This document shows positions 14,731 to 22,531 of a stretch of 35,812 nt of DNA, piece after piece; position 1 is the first letter of the stretch, and the number at the start of each line of letters is the position of its first letter. The translations under genes and the position numbers were made by a program. The notes beneath the pieces were generated by a model. It worked only from the letters and a program-made list of their open reading frames with translations, was not told the DNA's origin and searched no databases. Source of the stretch: Rhodospirillales bacterium URHD0017 (GTDB taxonomy: Bacteria > Pseudomonadota > Alphaproteobacteria > Reyranellales > Reyranellaceae); contig FODP01000039.1 of assembly GCA_900110395.1 (NCBI GenBank), positions 1 to 35,812 on the forward strand, given 5' to 3'.

Positions 14731-17238
14731 ATGAGTTACAATCTCGACCGGGCAGAACAGGTCCTGCAGTCGATCACGGCAGGAAGCCGCGACTCCGAAA
14801 CGTGGTTCCTGCAAGGCCTGCTGCAGGAGATCGACCCCGAAGCGCCGTTCGGCATGTCTCCAGCCCAGCTTTTTCAGGACTTCCTCCGCCGTGGTCATGC
14901 CAGCGAGCGCATGCGCCGGATCCTGGAGATCGTGGCGCGTCCCTTCGAGCAGCCCGATCAGCCGCTTCGTCCCGGCGACGTGATGCTGCGCGCCACACCG
15001 GGGACCGGTGACATCGGCCATGTGATGGTGCTCGCCTCGGGCGATCTGCGGACGGCATCCGCGCTTGCCGCGGACGGCATCACCGCCGAGAGCACGGCAC
15101 CGGGTCAGTACGGCACAGTCATCGAGGCCGGGACGTTCCCGCACGATCGGTCCCGGCGCTACGCCCGTCGTTGGCTGGACGGCCGCGGTCGCGTGCCGCC
15201 AAACAGCCTGATCCTGCGCCCAAGCTCTTCCCTATTCGCCGACCTGCCCGGATCGGCGGCCCAACCGACGCCTTACGCGGAGCCGGACCCGGGATTCGAA
15301 GAGCAGGCGACGTCCCCGACGAGGACAAGGGTGAGCGACCAGTTCGCCATTCCGTTCCGCTGGATGGCGAGGGTTTCGCTGCGGAGGCGCGGGGCTGAGG
15401 AGTCGCATGGGAGCGGGGTCCTCATTTCCGACGTGCACGTTCTGACCGCGGCGCACGTCGTGTGGAAAGCCAAGCAGTCTGCGGGCGAATATTCGGTGGA
15501 AGTGACCCTGGCCCAGGATGGCACCAACTTCCTCGACAGAATCGCCGTTTCCCGGATCGACATCTCGACGCTGTACAAGGATGACAAACAGGCATTCGAC
15601 TACTCCATCCTGACGCTCAACAGCCCGGTGGCCGACCGCACGTTCAAGGAGCTGGGCGGGGCCAGGCTTTGCTACTGGGGAAGCTCGACGTGCGGGGCAG
15701 GAACGACGGCGGAGCCGGTAGATCCGGCGACCTTGAACGGCCAGGTCGCGATGACCGCCGGGTATCCGCGGGACAAGGGCGGGAACCAGATGTGGGTCGT
15801 GACCGGAACGATGTCGCGCTCGGTCGGCGGGGCGGCCGCGATCCACTACACGGGCGCGCTGATCGAGGGTCAGAGCGGGTCGCCCGCCTGGATCGAGCGA
15901 AACGGCGTGAGAAACATCGTCGGGCTCGTGGCTTCACGCGGAACCTTCAACCGGATCTACCCGCTGAGCTGGGAAATGGTGACGGAGTTGAACGGGTGGA
16001 TGCTTCGCGCGGAACGGCGGAGCGAAAGCGAAGCGGAAACCGAGTTCGAAGGCGACCAGAGCGAAGGCCATGAGCTCGAGGCCGCCGGGGACATCATGTT
16101 GCGCGAGACGGTAGAGGGCGAGTTGGAAGAGGACGTCGCGCCCAAGGGGCTCGCGCTGCTCGATCACGTGCACATCCCGAAGGCGCCGGACCCGGCTCGC
16201 CCGGGCACGTTCTCCATCGGCGCATCGACGAAGCTGGTAGCGGCGGATCTCAATCCGCAGTTCTACGACTCCGCCGGCGTGCTGAAGCTCGACAGCAGCC
16301 CGACGGGTTTGCAGACCTGTCTCGATGCAATGATGAAGAGCTCATTTGGCGGATTTCTGAGCAGAGCGGGCCAGACCTCGCCCCATCCGGACGACGTGGC
16401 ACATGTGGCGGTGGTCGACCTGACGGGCGCGAAGCGGAGCGCGCCCGAATTCGCGGCCTGGGGCGCGCCGGTGGATATGTACGGCGCGAGCGTGCCCAAG
16501 ATCCTTGCCTTGTATGCGGCGTTCCAGCTCCGCTCTGACCTGCGCGACCTGATCTCCCGAAAGTCGCCGCCGGACGGCAAGCAGCTCGAAGCGGCCGCAA
16601 TCGCCGAGTGGAATGCGAAGGGCTACAAGACAGGTCTGCCCGACTTGGTCTGGCTCTTCGACATCGCCAAGTGGACGCCTCCGTCGGCTCTCGATTTCAC
16701 CCCGGCCGCGCGGGACACTTTCGCTAACATCTCCCACAACTGCCCGGCGGGGACCCTGATCGCAAAGGTCAGCATGCCATTCATCGGGTCGGTTACGTGG
16801 CAGTCGGGCCTGTACCATCCGATGAGGAACGGGCTGTGGCTGCGGGCGTCGTACTGCAACAAGGGGACGTGGGCGAGCCCGGTGAAGTCACCTTGGGTGC
16901 ACAACGCGACGGCGCTTTCCGCGGCGACGTACTTTACTTTGCTGGCGCAGGGCCGCCTCGTGGACACGGCGTCCTCCACGGACATCAAGAACGCCCTGCG
17001 GGGCGGGTGCGTCACGCGGCTGTTCCCCTCGCTGCCGGTCGTGGCGTCGAAGTGTGGCTGGTACAACGGCTGGATCCACGATTGCGCCTGGATACAGGAC
17101 AGCAGCGTGCGGTATGTGATGGTGGTGCTGTCGCACCAGACGAAGCCGGCTCACGAGGCGCTGTATACACAGCTGTGTGCGCAGATCGACACACTGGTGC
17201 GGTTGAATAATCAGACTCCGAAGGCAAGCTGCCCATAG
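14731..17238 (+). CDS. Fusion of trypsin-like protease and beta-lactamase-like serine hydrolase, 835 aa
   Basis: Start ATG 14731 (MSYNLDRAEQ) with GAAGAGG upstream, 58 bases after the S8/PhoD gene. Residues about 70-165 (GDVMLRATPGTGDIGHVMVL) recall papain-fold NlpC/CHAP-like domains but lack an evident catalytic Cys. Residues about 205-425 are a trypsin-like domain with His242 (LTAAHVV), Asp290 (AFDYSILTL) and Ser382 (EGQSGSPAW). An acidic linker (about 430-470) leads to a C-terminal domain with the three motifs of serine beta-lactamase/DD-peptidase folds: Ser587-Val-Pro-Lys590, Ser668-His-Asn670 and Lys774-Cys-Gly776 followed by WYNGWIHDCAWI. No signal peptide is seen. Two serine hydrolases in one chain next to an S8/PhoD fusion point to one concerted system; targets are unknown. 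Confidence 0.88.
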   Translation: MSYNLDRAEQVLQSITAGSRDSETWFLQGLLQEIDPEAPFGMSPAQLFQDFLRRGHASERMRRILEIVARPFEQPDQPLRPGDVMLRATPGTGDIGHVMVLASGDLRTASALAADGITAESTAPGQYGTVIEAGTFPHDRSRRYARRWLDGRGRVPPNSLILRPSSSLFADLPGSAAQPTPYAEPDPGFEEQATSPTRTRVSDQFAIPFRWMARVSLRRRGAEESHGSGVLISDVHVLTAAHVVWKAKQSAGEYSVEVTLAQDGTNFLDRIAVSRIDISTLYKDDKQAFDYSILTLNSPVADRTFKELGGARLCYWGSSTCGAGTTAEPVDPATLNGQVAMTAGYPRDKGGNQMWVVTGTMSRSVGGAAAIHYTGALIEGQSGSPAWIERNGVRNIVGLVASRGTFNRIYPLSWEMVTELNGWMLRAERRSESEAETEFEGDQSEGHELEAAGDIMLRETVEGELEEDVAPKGLALLDHVHIPKAPDPARPGTFSIGASTKLVAADLNPQFYDSAGVLKLDSSPTGLQTCLDAMMKSSFGGFLSRAGQTSPHPDDVAHVAVVDLTGAKRSAPEFAAWGAPVDMYGASVPKILALYAAFQLRSDLRDLISRKSPPDGKQLEAAAIAEWNAKGYKTGLPDLVWLFDIAKWTPPSALDFTPAARDTFANISHNCPAGTLIAKVSMPFIGSVTWQSGLYHPMRNGLWLRASYCNKGTWASPVKSPWVHNATALSAATYFTLLAQGRLVDTASSTDIKNALRGGCVTRLFPSLPVVASKCGWYNGWIHDCAWIQDSSVRYVMVVLSHQTKPAHEALYTQLCAQIDTLVRLNNQTPKASCP

Positions 17239-17836
17239 GACGGCGTGAGCTACACGTCGAGGCGCTTGCGCGTCTGCGAACGGGCTGTTGGGCGATGGCC
17301 GCCCGTTATCGGCAGGGGCCGCGTTGGAAGATTTGAAAGCGGACGCGATCGCCTCTGGGCTTACGGTTTGGGGAAATGGAGCCCCCCAAGGATACAACGC
17401 GATTGCAGGTAACGTTCGTCCCCAGAAGGACGACAAAGCTTCGGCAACCGCCCAGCGAGTAGCCAAGCCGTTATCCGCTCAATGGCGCCGTGCGTGCGCG
17501 TCATGGGACCGTGACGGCCCGCACACCGGCCACGATCCACTCGCCACCCAGGAAGCCCATCAAGCGGTCAAGGAACTATTTAAAGAGGTGTTCCAACTCC
17601 AGTCGCGCGCGGCTGGGTGATCATCGAGCACGGGTACAGCATCTGCCTGACCGATGGAGGCCGCCGCTTGGTGGAGAGCCACTAAAGCAAGAGCTTGGCC
17701 GTCTCTCTCGCGCCAGGCCGCCCAGCGTGCCCGCTGAGCTGCAGATCCGCGCCCTGCCCTCGGCCGATTTCGGTCCTGTCGATAGCCCCCATGTTGCGGA
17801 CAGTAAGGGAGGGAGTGTGGTGGAGGCATGACGAGC
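17239..17836. other. Intergenic region between convergent genes; no convincing gene
   Basis: About 600 bases lie between the end of the hydrolase block and the end of the TPR-methyltransferase gene, which is on the opposite strand. A plus-strand frame at 17288-17620 (TTG start, 110 codons) has no ribosome-binding site and no family that I recognise. No clear T-tailed hairpin was found. Confidence 0.5.
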
Positions 17837-19183
17837 TTAACCGGCGTGCACGAACGGTCGAGGTTTTGTTGCACGAATTACCAACCCAGGAACTGGCGCA
17901 CCTGCCTCCATACGCAATTCGGCCTGGACAATCGTCGGCTGCAGGTCGGAGGACATGAGTAATTGCTCGACGTAGGCGCGAGAATGACTGTAACGGCCGT
18001 GCAGTTCCAAACGGTACCCGATACCGGCGACATCTCCGACCGCGTGTTCGAGCGTGAACACGAACAGGCCATTCGGCCGCAGTGCCGCTTCGGCCGCCTC
18101 GACCACACCCTTCAAGTCGCCAAAATATACCAGCGCGTCGGCCGACACGATTAGGTCGAAGGCATCGCTGGCAGCGCGCAAGTATTCCGTGAGCTCGCCC
18201 TTCACCAGCTCGTGGTAGACCTTCTTATCCCGGGCTTGCGCCAGCATTTTCTCCGAGAGATCGACACCGACCAGCCGGCGTCCAAAAGGTGCAACAAGAG
18301 TGCCGCACAATCCCGTTCCACATCCGGCGTCCAAGACGTCGACGCCGTTCAGCGGCTCGAGACCGGAATTCTCAAGCATTGCCGCCACCAGCGCCGGCGC
18401 ACGGTACGACAGCTTCTCGAGCTTAGATTCGAAGCTCGACGCAAAACTGTCGAAAGTGGTCTCGACGAATAAATTCGATGCGCGTTCGGGCACTCCGCGC
18501 CCGGTGCAGGCCGCCAGCATGTGCTGCGCAATGGGATCTTCCGGCTCTTCTTGAAGCCACTCCTCAAAGATTCTGACTGCTTCCGCGACGTCGCCCAGCG
18601 CGCAGTGCGCCACCGCCAGTTGCTTCCGTGCTTCGCGGTGTTTCGGCCTTAGCGTGATCACTTTGCAGTAGCACGCAACGGCCTCCTTGGTGCGTTTTAG
18701 ACCATCGAGTAGAATGCCCAAGTTTGCGTACGCGTCGATGTGTTCAGGATTGAGGTTTATCGCCGCGCGGTACGCGGCCTCCGCCTCGACAGGCTGTCCG
18801 GTCGCCCGCAACAGTACGCCAAGATTGCTATGGGCATTCGCGTGGCCTGGATCGACTGCGATCGCACGCCGGTAGGCGGCGATCGCCAGGTCCAGCTTGG
18901 TGTCCGATTGCAATACGATGCCAAGATTGCTGTGCCAATCCGCCTCATCGGGCACCAGCGTGAGGCTTCGCTCGATAAGCTCGATCGCTTCGCGGACCTT
19001 CCCTTGCTGATGCGCCATCACACCCGCGTAGTGCAGCGCGCGGGGATGATCGGGCGAAACCTCGAGGACGCGGCGGTACAGTTCGTGAGCTTCGGCGAAA
19101 TGTTGGTTCTTTTGCAGGAAGATGGCGAACGCCACCGCTTCATCGAGAGTCAGTTCCCGCGTCAGAGTTGCTGACTGTTCCAT
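17837..19183 (-). CDS. TPR-repeat protein with C-terminal SAM-dependent methyltransferase, 448 aa
   Basis: The first 230 residues form about six tetratricopeptide repeats, e.g. AEAHELYRRVLEVSPDHPRA and DAYANLGILLDGLKRTKEAV. The rest is a class I methyltransferase with the SAM-binding motif I VLDAGCGTGLCG (about 283-294), then LVGVDLSEKMLAQA and FDLIVSADALVYFGDL. TPRs probably bind a protein partner, and the methyl acceptor is unknown. The gene starts 38 bases after the Hcp gene ends, on the same strand, so the two are probably co-transcribed. Similar TPR-methyltransferases are common in alphaproteobacteria. A role in modifying or handling Hcp is possible but not shown. Confidence 0.88.
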   Translation of the reverse strand: MEQSATLTRELTLDEAVAFAIFLQKNQHFAEAHELYRRVLEVSPDHPRALHYAGVMAHQQGKVREAIELIERSLTLVPDEADWHSNLGIVLQSDTKLDLAIAAYRRAIAVDPGHANAHSNLGVLLRATGQPVEAEAAYRAAINLNPEHIDAYANLGILLDGLKRTKEAVACYCKVITLRPKHREARKQLAVAHCALGDVAEAVRIFEEWLQEEPEDPIAQHMLAACTGRGVPERASNLFVETTFDSFASSFESKLEKLSYRAPALVAAMLENSGLEPLNGVDVLDAGCGTGLCGTLVAPFGRRLVGVDLSEKMLAQARDKKVYHELVKGELTEYLRAASDAFDLIVSADALVYFGDLKGVVEAAEAALRPNGLFVFTLEHAVGDVAGIGYRLELHGRYSHSRAYVEQLLMSSDLQPTIVQAELRMEAGAPVPGLVIRATKPRPFVHAG

Positions 19184-19221
19184 GAACTGTCCCAGTGAGG
19201 CTTCGCTCTCCCGTCGGGCTG

Positions 19222-19701
19222 CTAACCTTCCTTGTTACCTTTGATGTCGAACTTGAAGTGAATACCGGCCTCGAGGGTCCCGTCAACTTTTTGCGCCCTG
19301 TACTCGAAGTCGACCTTGGCAAACGCCAAGGTCACCGATTCAGATCCTGGCGCGTCATTGCCGCCGCCTTCGAGGACGCCAGTTACAATGACATCATTCA
19401 TCTTGAAAATGAGAAACTCCTGCTGGCCTTTTCCTGCCCGCCGATGCGTGATCGCTGCTTCCTTTATGTGTTCACCCGTCGCGCATGCCAGCAGCAGCAC
19501 CGGGGATGCCTTGTCGATCCTGTGAACGATGGAAAGATCCTTGAACGTGGCTTTGCCCGTGCCGCCTCCACTGCCGTGAGTAGTGCTCACGGCATTTGTG
19601 ACGCCCCAGGAATAAGACAGGACCTCGATTTCGCCCTTGTGCTTGTCATCGGGGGATTCACCTTTGATGTCGCCGATTTTTGCGAAGATATCGATCGCCA
19701 T
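19222..19701 (-). CDS. hcp: Hcp-family type VI secretion tube/effector protein, 159 aa
   Basis: The protein MAIDIFAKIGDIKGESPDDK... matches the Hcp1-like family: an N-terminal strand with IKGES, an IEVLSYSWGVTN segment, a G-rich loop (HGSGGGTGKA), KASPVLLLACATGEHIKEA and a C-terminal VDFEYRAQ strand. Hcp forms the hexameric ring stacked as the inner tube of type VI secretion and also carries effectors. The start at 19701 (GGGGG upstream, family-like N-terminus) is preferred over in-frame upstream codons to 19794. The length of 159 aa is normal for Hcp. No other type VI gene is in the window, so this is an orphan copy here, in tandem with a TPR-methyltransferase. Confidence 0.9.
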   Translation of the reverse strand: MAIDIFAKIGDIKGESPDDKHKGEIEVLSYSWGVTNAVSTTHGSGGGTGKATFKDLSIVHRIDKASPVLLLACATGEHIKEAAITHRRAGKGQQEFLIFKMNDVIVTGVLEGGGNDAPGSESVTLAFAKVDFEYRAQKVDGTLEAGIHFKFDIKGNKEG

Positions 19702-19765
19702 CTGGAGCCCCCTGAACAATCCGTCGTCTGATTGTCGGCCGGACAGACCATGAGTGTGCCCTAGA

Positions 19766-19794
19766 AGTAGAGGCCGCAACCTCTTAAAAGTCAA
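19766..19794 (-). promoter_or_regulatory. Candidate promoter of the hcp gene
   Basis: On the minus strand TTGACT (19789-19794) and TCTACT (19766-19771) are separated by 17 bases, a reasonable sigma-70-type pair. The predicted transcription start would lie about 55 bases before the Hcp start codon at 19701. Confidence 0.4.
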
Positions 19795-19907
19795 CGGTTA
19801 TAGCCGCTCCACCAGCCGACAGCATAACGAGCAATCCGGTTGATTTGCTCCCAGCTATGACCTCATTAAGAGGCAAAGCCTGTTGTGGTTAGTCGCCGGA
19901 CAGCCCC

Positions 19908-20204
19908 CTAGCCCGTCATGAAGCTCCCAAGGCCGGTTGCATCTCGAGTGGCCAACACGGCGTGGCTAATGACAAAGATGATGGGTTGGGACGTTGCAGG
20001 GTTTGCCGACATCCAAGCGACCGCGTTGAACGCGGCCATGCGCGGATCGATCTTGGCAGTCCCCGAAGCCTGCTTAGTGATGGTGATGGCATAGCGTGCG
20101 GTCACCTGTAATGGGCCCGATTTTCTTACGATCTCGCCGGAACAGTGCAACGCGCAAACAGCGCAAGCCCTGAGGAGCGGCAGGTCTAAATCCCCGTCTC
20201 CCAT
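19908..20204 (-). pseudogene. Decayed copy 1 of an unrecognised small protein ending in IFVI
   Basis: The conserved part reads GTAKIDPRMAAFNAVAWMSA followed by NPATSQPIIFVI. A second copy at 21124-21289 reads PAKIDPLMAAFNAIALKSTN and ends QAQIFVI-stop, and a third at about 23908-23968 ends SSQPSIFVI-stop. In this copy one T appears to be missing from the stop (ATTAGC against ATTTAG), so the frame runs on for about 18 extra codons to 19908. The region upstream of the conserved part is poorly related and has no good ribosome-binding site. The family is unknown to me; the three copies are clearly related to one another. Confidence 0.5.
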
Positions 20205-20291
20205 GGCCTACGCATCTATTTTACAACGCCCTCGCCATGGCCTGACAAGCGCGCTTTACTCGAAGGCCATGATCAGAACAGGGGCACCCGT

Positions 20292-20531
20292 ATGAGCGTT
20301 AACCGATTGCCGCCCGTTGGACGAATTCGGGCCGTCCACCTACCAGAAGGTGGTCCGCGTGTGCCGAAATCACTGACCATCGAATATTCCGACCGTAGCA
20401 ACGGCAGTAAGTGGTACCAGCTTGAGGTTCCCTTCATCGACGCGATGCACCTCCTCGCCTTACTGCAGGGAGCAAAAGACGACGTCGGCTATAAGGAGCC
20501 CATTGAGGCACCCGCCCCCGAAAAGGACTAA
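20292..20531 (+). CDS. Unrecognised small protein, 79 aa
   Basis: The ATG at 20292 has AGGGG about 8 bases upstream. The product (MSVNRLPPVGRIRAVHLPEG...) has a strand-rich middle (SLTIEYSDRSNGSKWYQLEV) and ends with a Pro/Glu-rich tail. It has no signal peptide or membrane segment. It lies 46 bases before the EthD-like gene in the same direction, so the two may be co-transcribed. I do not recognise a domain. Confidence 0.65.
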   Translation: MSVNRLPPVGRIRAVHLPEGGPRVPKSLTIEYSDRSNGSKWYQLEVPFIDAMHLLALLQGAKDDVGYKEPIEAPAPEKD

Positions 20532-20577
20532 TCCGACCCGCGCATTGTGTCAGACAAGCCGTCAAGGGAGATGAGCT

Positions 20578-20892
20578 ATGATCAAGGTAAGTGTTATGTA
20601 TTCAAACACGCCCGGAGCGCGCTTCGATCACGAATACTATCGGGACAAACACATGCCGCTCGTCAAAGCTCGGTTAGGCGATGCCTGCAAGCACTACACA
20701 GTTGACAAGGGCCTCGCCGGTGGTGCGCCTGGCGAACCAGCGACATACGTTGGAATGTGCCACATCTTCTGCGACTCGATTGAGGCGTTTCAGGCCGGAT
20801 TCGGACCGCACGCGCAGGAGATCATGGGGGACATCCCGAATTACACTGACCAGCCTCCGATCATCCAGATCAGTGAAGTGGTAGTAGGTTAA
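20578..20892 (+). CDS. EthD-family protein, 104 aa
   Basis: The protein (MIKVSVMYSNTPGARFDHEY...) matches the EthD family of small dimeric alpha/beta-barrel proteins: an N-terminal KVSVMY strand, FDHEYYRDKHMPLVKARLG, a GMCHIFCDSIEAFQAGFG segment and a short C-terminal strand. EthD was named for ethyl tert-butyl ether degradation, and many relatives are of unknown function. GGGAG lies about 10 bases upstream of the ATG at 20578. Two hairpin-forming sequences follow the gene. Its position near an epoxide-hydrolase-like gene and a monooxygenase suggests catabolism or detoxification. Confidence 0.9.
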   Translation: MIKVSVMYSNTPGARFDHEYYRDKHMPLVKARLGDACKHYTVDKGLAGGAPGEPATYVGMCHIFCDSIEAFQAGFGPHAQEIMGDIPNYTDQPPIIQISEVVVG

Positions 20893-20976
20893 GCAACGTG
20901 ACCTCGGCTATCAGCGGACCGCGTCGCCTCCTGCAGTTCACACCCCTCCTGCATTTGCTGTAAACCCGACAAAAGG

Positions 20977-21046
20977 ACGGCGCAGGTTTGTCGCCCGCGC
21001 CGTAGAACGGGCCACTTCAGGTTGCTTCAGGGAGGAGAGTGGCCCG
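20977..21046. terminator. Two adjacent inverted repeats after the EthD-like gene
   Basis: ACGGCGC (20977-20983) pairs with GCGCCGT (20997-21003), and CGGGCCACT (21008-21016) pairs with AGTGGCCCG (21038-21046). Both stems are perfect. There is no T-run after them, so they may be Rho-linked or transcript-stabilising hairpins rather than classical terminators. Confidence 0.4.
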
Positions 21047-21123
21047 CTCAGATTATGAAGGGCAAGCCTTACGGAGACCTTTCGAAAGTCTCGGAAGAAT
21101 TGTAAACCGATCTGCAGGGTACC

Positions 21124-21289
21124 CTAAATCACAAATATCTGCGCTTGGTGAGACCACGGATTTGTGGACTTCAGCGCGATGGCATTGAAGGCCGCCATCA
21201 ACGGATCGATCTTTGCCGGGCCTGAGTGCCTCCGTCGTGAGAATGATCGCGTTGCCCTTCGGCTCGACGCGGATGTCGTAACCGCCCAT
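21124..21289 (-). pseudogene. Decayed copy 2 of the small IFVI-ending protein, frameshifted
   Basis: The N-terminal part MGGYDIRVEPKGNAIILTTE (from ATG 21289) is in one frame, and SGPAKIDPLMAAFNAIALKS followed by a tail ending IFVI-stop (TAG at 21124-21126) is in another. The switch falls near 21230. Joined, they give a protein of about 55 residues that lines up with copies 1 and 3. A one-base indel is the simplest explanation. The stop right after IFVI agrees with copy 3. Confidence 0.5.
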
Positions 21290-21439
21290 GCCATCAGAGC
21301 GTGATCGCCGTGCCGCAAGCATTTGTCGGCTAGCTTACATCTCCAGTTCCTTATGACGTCCATTGAGTTGCAGCCCTCTCAAATGCCAACGATCCGGTCG
21401 TGACCACGGCACCCCCCTTCTCTTCGGCGCAACCGCCCC

Positions 21440-22423
21440 TCATAGCGACTTCAGGAATTCAATCATCGCGGCATTCACCTCCTTGGGACGCTCCTGCTGG
21501 GTCCAATGACCGCAACCCGACAGCATGATCTGCTTGCGAAGTTGCGGTACGGTCTTCGCGAGGTTCGCCAGCGTTTGTTCAGCGCCGGGAAACTTCACTA
21601 CCAGATCGCGATCGCCCGCGACGTAGAGAGCCGGCACCGCCACTTTCGCGCCTGAGTAAGGCGCGAGCAGCTCCCAGTTGCGATCTATGTTCCGGTACCA
21701 GTTCAGGCCGCCCCGGAATCCGCTACGGGCGAACTCTGAAGCGTAAAAGTCCAGATCGGCGGCAGTCAGCCAGTGCGGCAACTCGGGCGGATCCGCCATG
21801 CCTCCGAGCAGGCCGCTTTTCCGATCCACCATGCCGACGCCGGATCCAGCCTCGAACGCACCGCCCGCACCGCGGGTCGCATCACCGGAGGCCGCGTACA
21901 ACACACGACGGACCGTGGTCTTGGGATCGCGTTCCAGTTCCGCTTCGGCAACGGCCGGCGTCTGAAAGTAGAGTTGGTAGAACAAAGCCGTCTCGGTCTG
22001 GGGCATCACCGTCGTCGGTCGCACCGGACCACGGCTGCGATAGGGCACGCTCAGTCCAATCACCGCGCGAAAGCGATCGGGCCGCATCAGAGCACAATGC
22101 CAGGCGACCGGCGCACCCCAGTCGTGGCCAGCGATCACCGCCGTCTCGGCGTGCAGCGCATCGAGCACGCCCACCATGTCGCCCGCGAGATGAAGCAGTG
22201 TGTACTGGTCGATGCCTTCCGGCTGCTCGCTCTGCCCGTAACCGCGCATGTCGGGCGCGACGGCGTGGTAGCCGGCCTCGGCCAGGGCCGTAAGCTGATG
22301 CCGCCACGAGTACCAGGACTCAGGAAAGCCATGGCACATTAGCACGAGTGGTCCGGATCCCTGCTCGGCGATGTGCATTTGGATGCCGTTGGTGTTGATC
22401 GTACGGTGAGTTGGTTGTGTCAT
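21440..22423 (-). CDS. Alpha/beta hydrolase, epoxide hydrolase-like, 327 aa
   Basis: The fold and motifs match soluble epoxide hydrolases: HGFPES (oxyanion HGxP), the nucleophile Asp101 in GHDWGAPV, a cap region with a Tyr-containing LYFQTP segment and a second WYRN motif, the acid in GDRD (Asp271/273) and the base His306 in GCGHWTQQERP. An aspartate nucleophile separates it from serine esterases; haloacid or haloalkane dehalogenases of the same fold are the main alternative, but the two cap tyrosines favour epoxide hydrolysis to diols. It acts in the cytoplasm. It is divergent from the FAD monooxygenase gene, 108 bases apart, and an epoxide made by that enzyme could be its substrate; this is an inference. 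Confidence 0.88.
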   Translation of the reverse strand: MTQPTHRTINTNGIQMHIAEQGSGPLVLMCHGFPESWYSWRHQLTALAEAGYHAVAPDMRGYGQSEQPEGIDQYTLLHLAGDMVGVLDALHAETAVIAGHDWGAPVAWHCALMRPDRFRAVIGLSVPYRSRGPVRPTTVMPQTETALFYQLYFQTPAVAEAELERDPKTTVRRVLYAASGDATRGAGGAFEAGSGVGMVDRKSGLLGGMADPPELPHWLTAADLDFYASEFARSGFRGGLNWYRNIDRNWELLAPYSGAKVAVPALYVAGDRDLVVKFPGAEQTLANLAKTVPQLRKQIMLSGCGHWTQQERPKEVNAAMIEFLKSL

Positions 22424-22531
22424 CGCTTGTCCCGGCCTGGTTCTTGATGGCCCCGGTCGTGTAGGAATAAGAATGCGTCATGGCCGGCCTGAGGTCCACC
22501 GTCTGTCCCACAACTTGAAGGGGTGAACGTC

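Noticed and set aside
17288..17620. A 110-codon plus-strand frame after the hydrolase cassette
   Set aside because: TTG start without a ribosome-binding site, no family recognised, and it lies in a low-information spacer; kept only as a remark.
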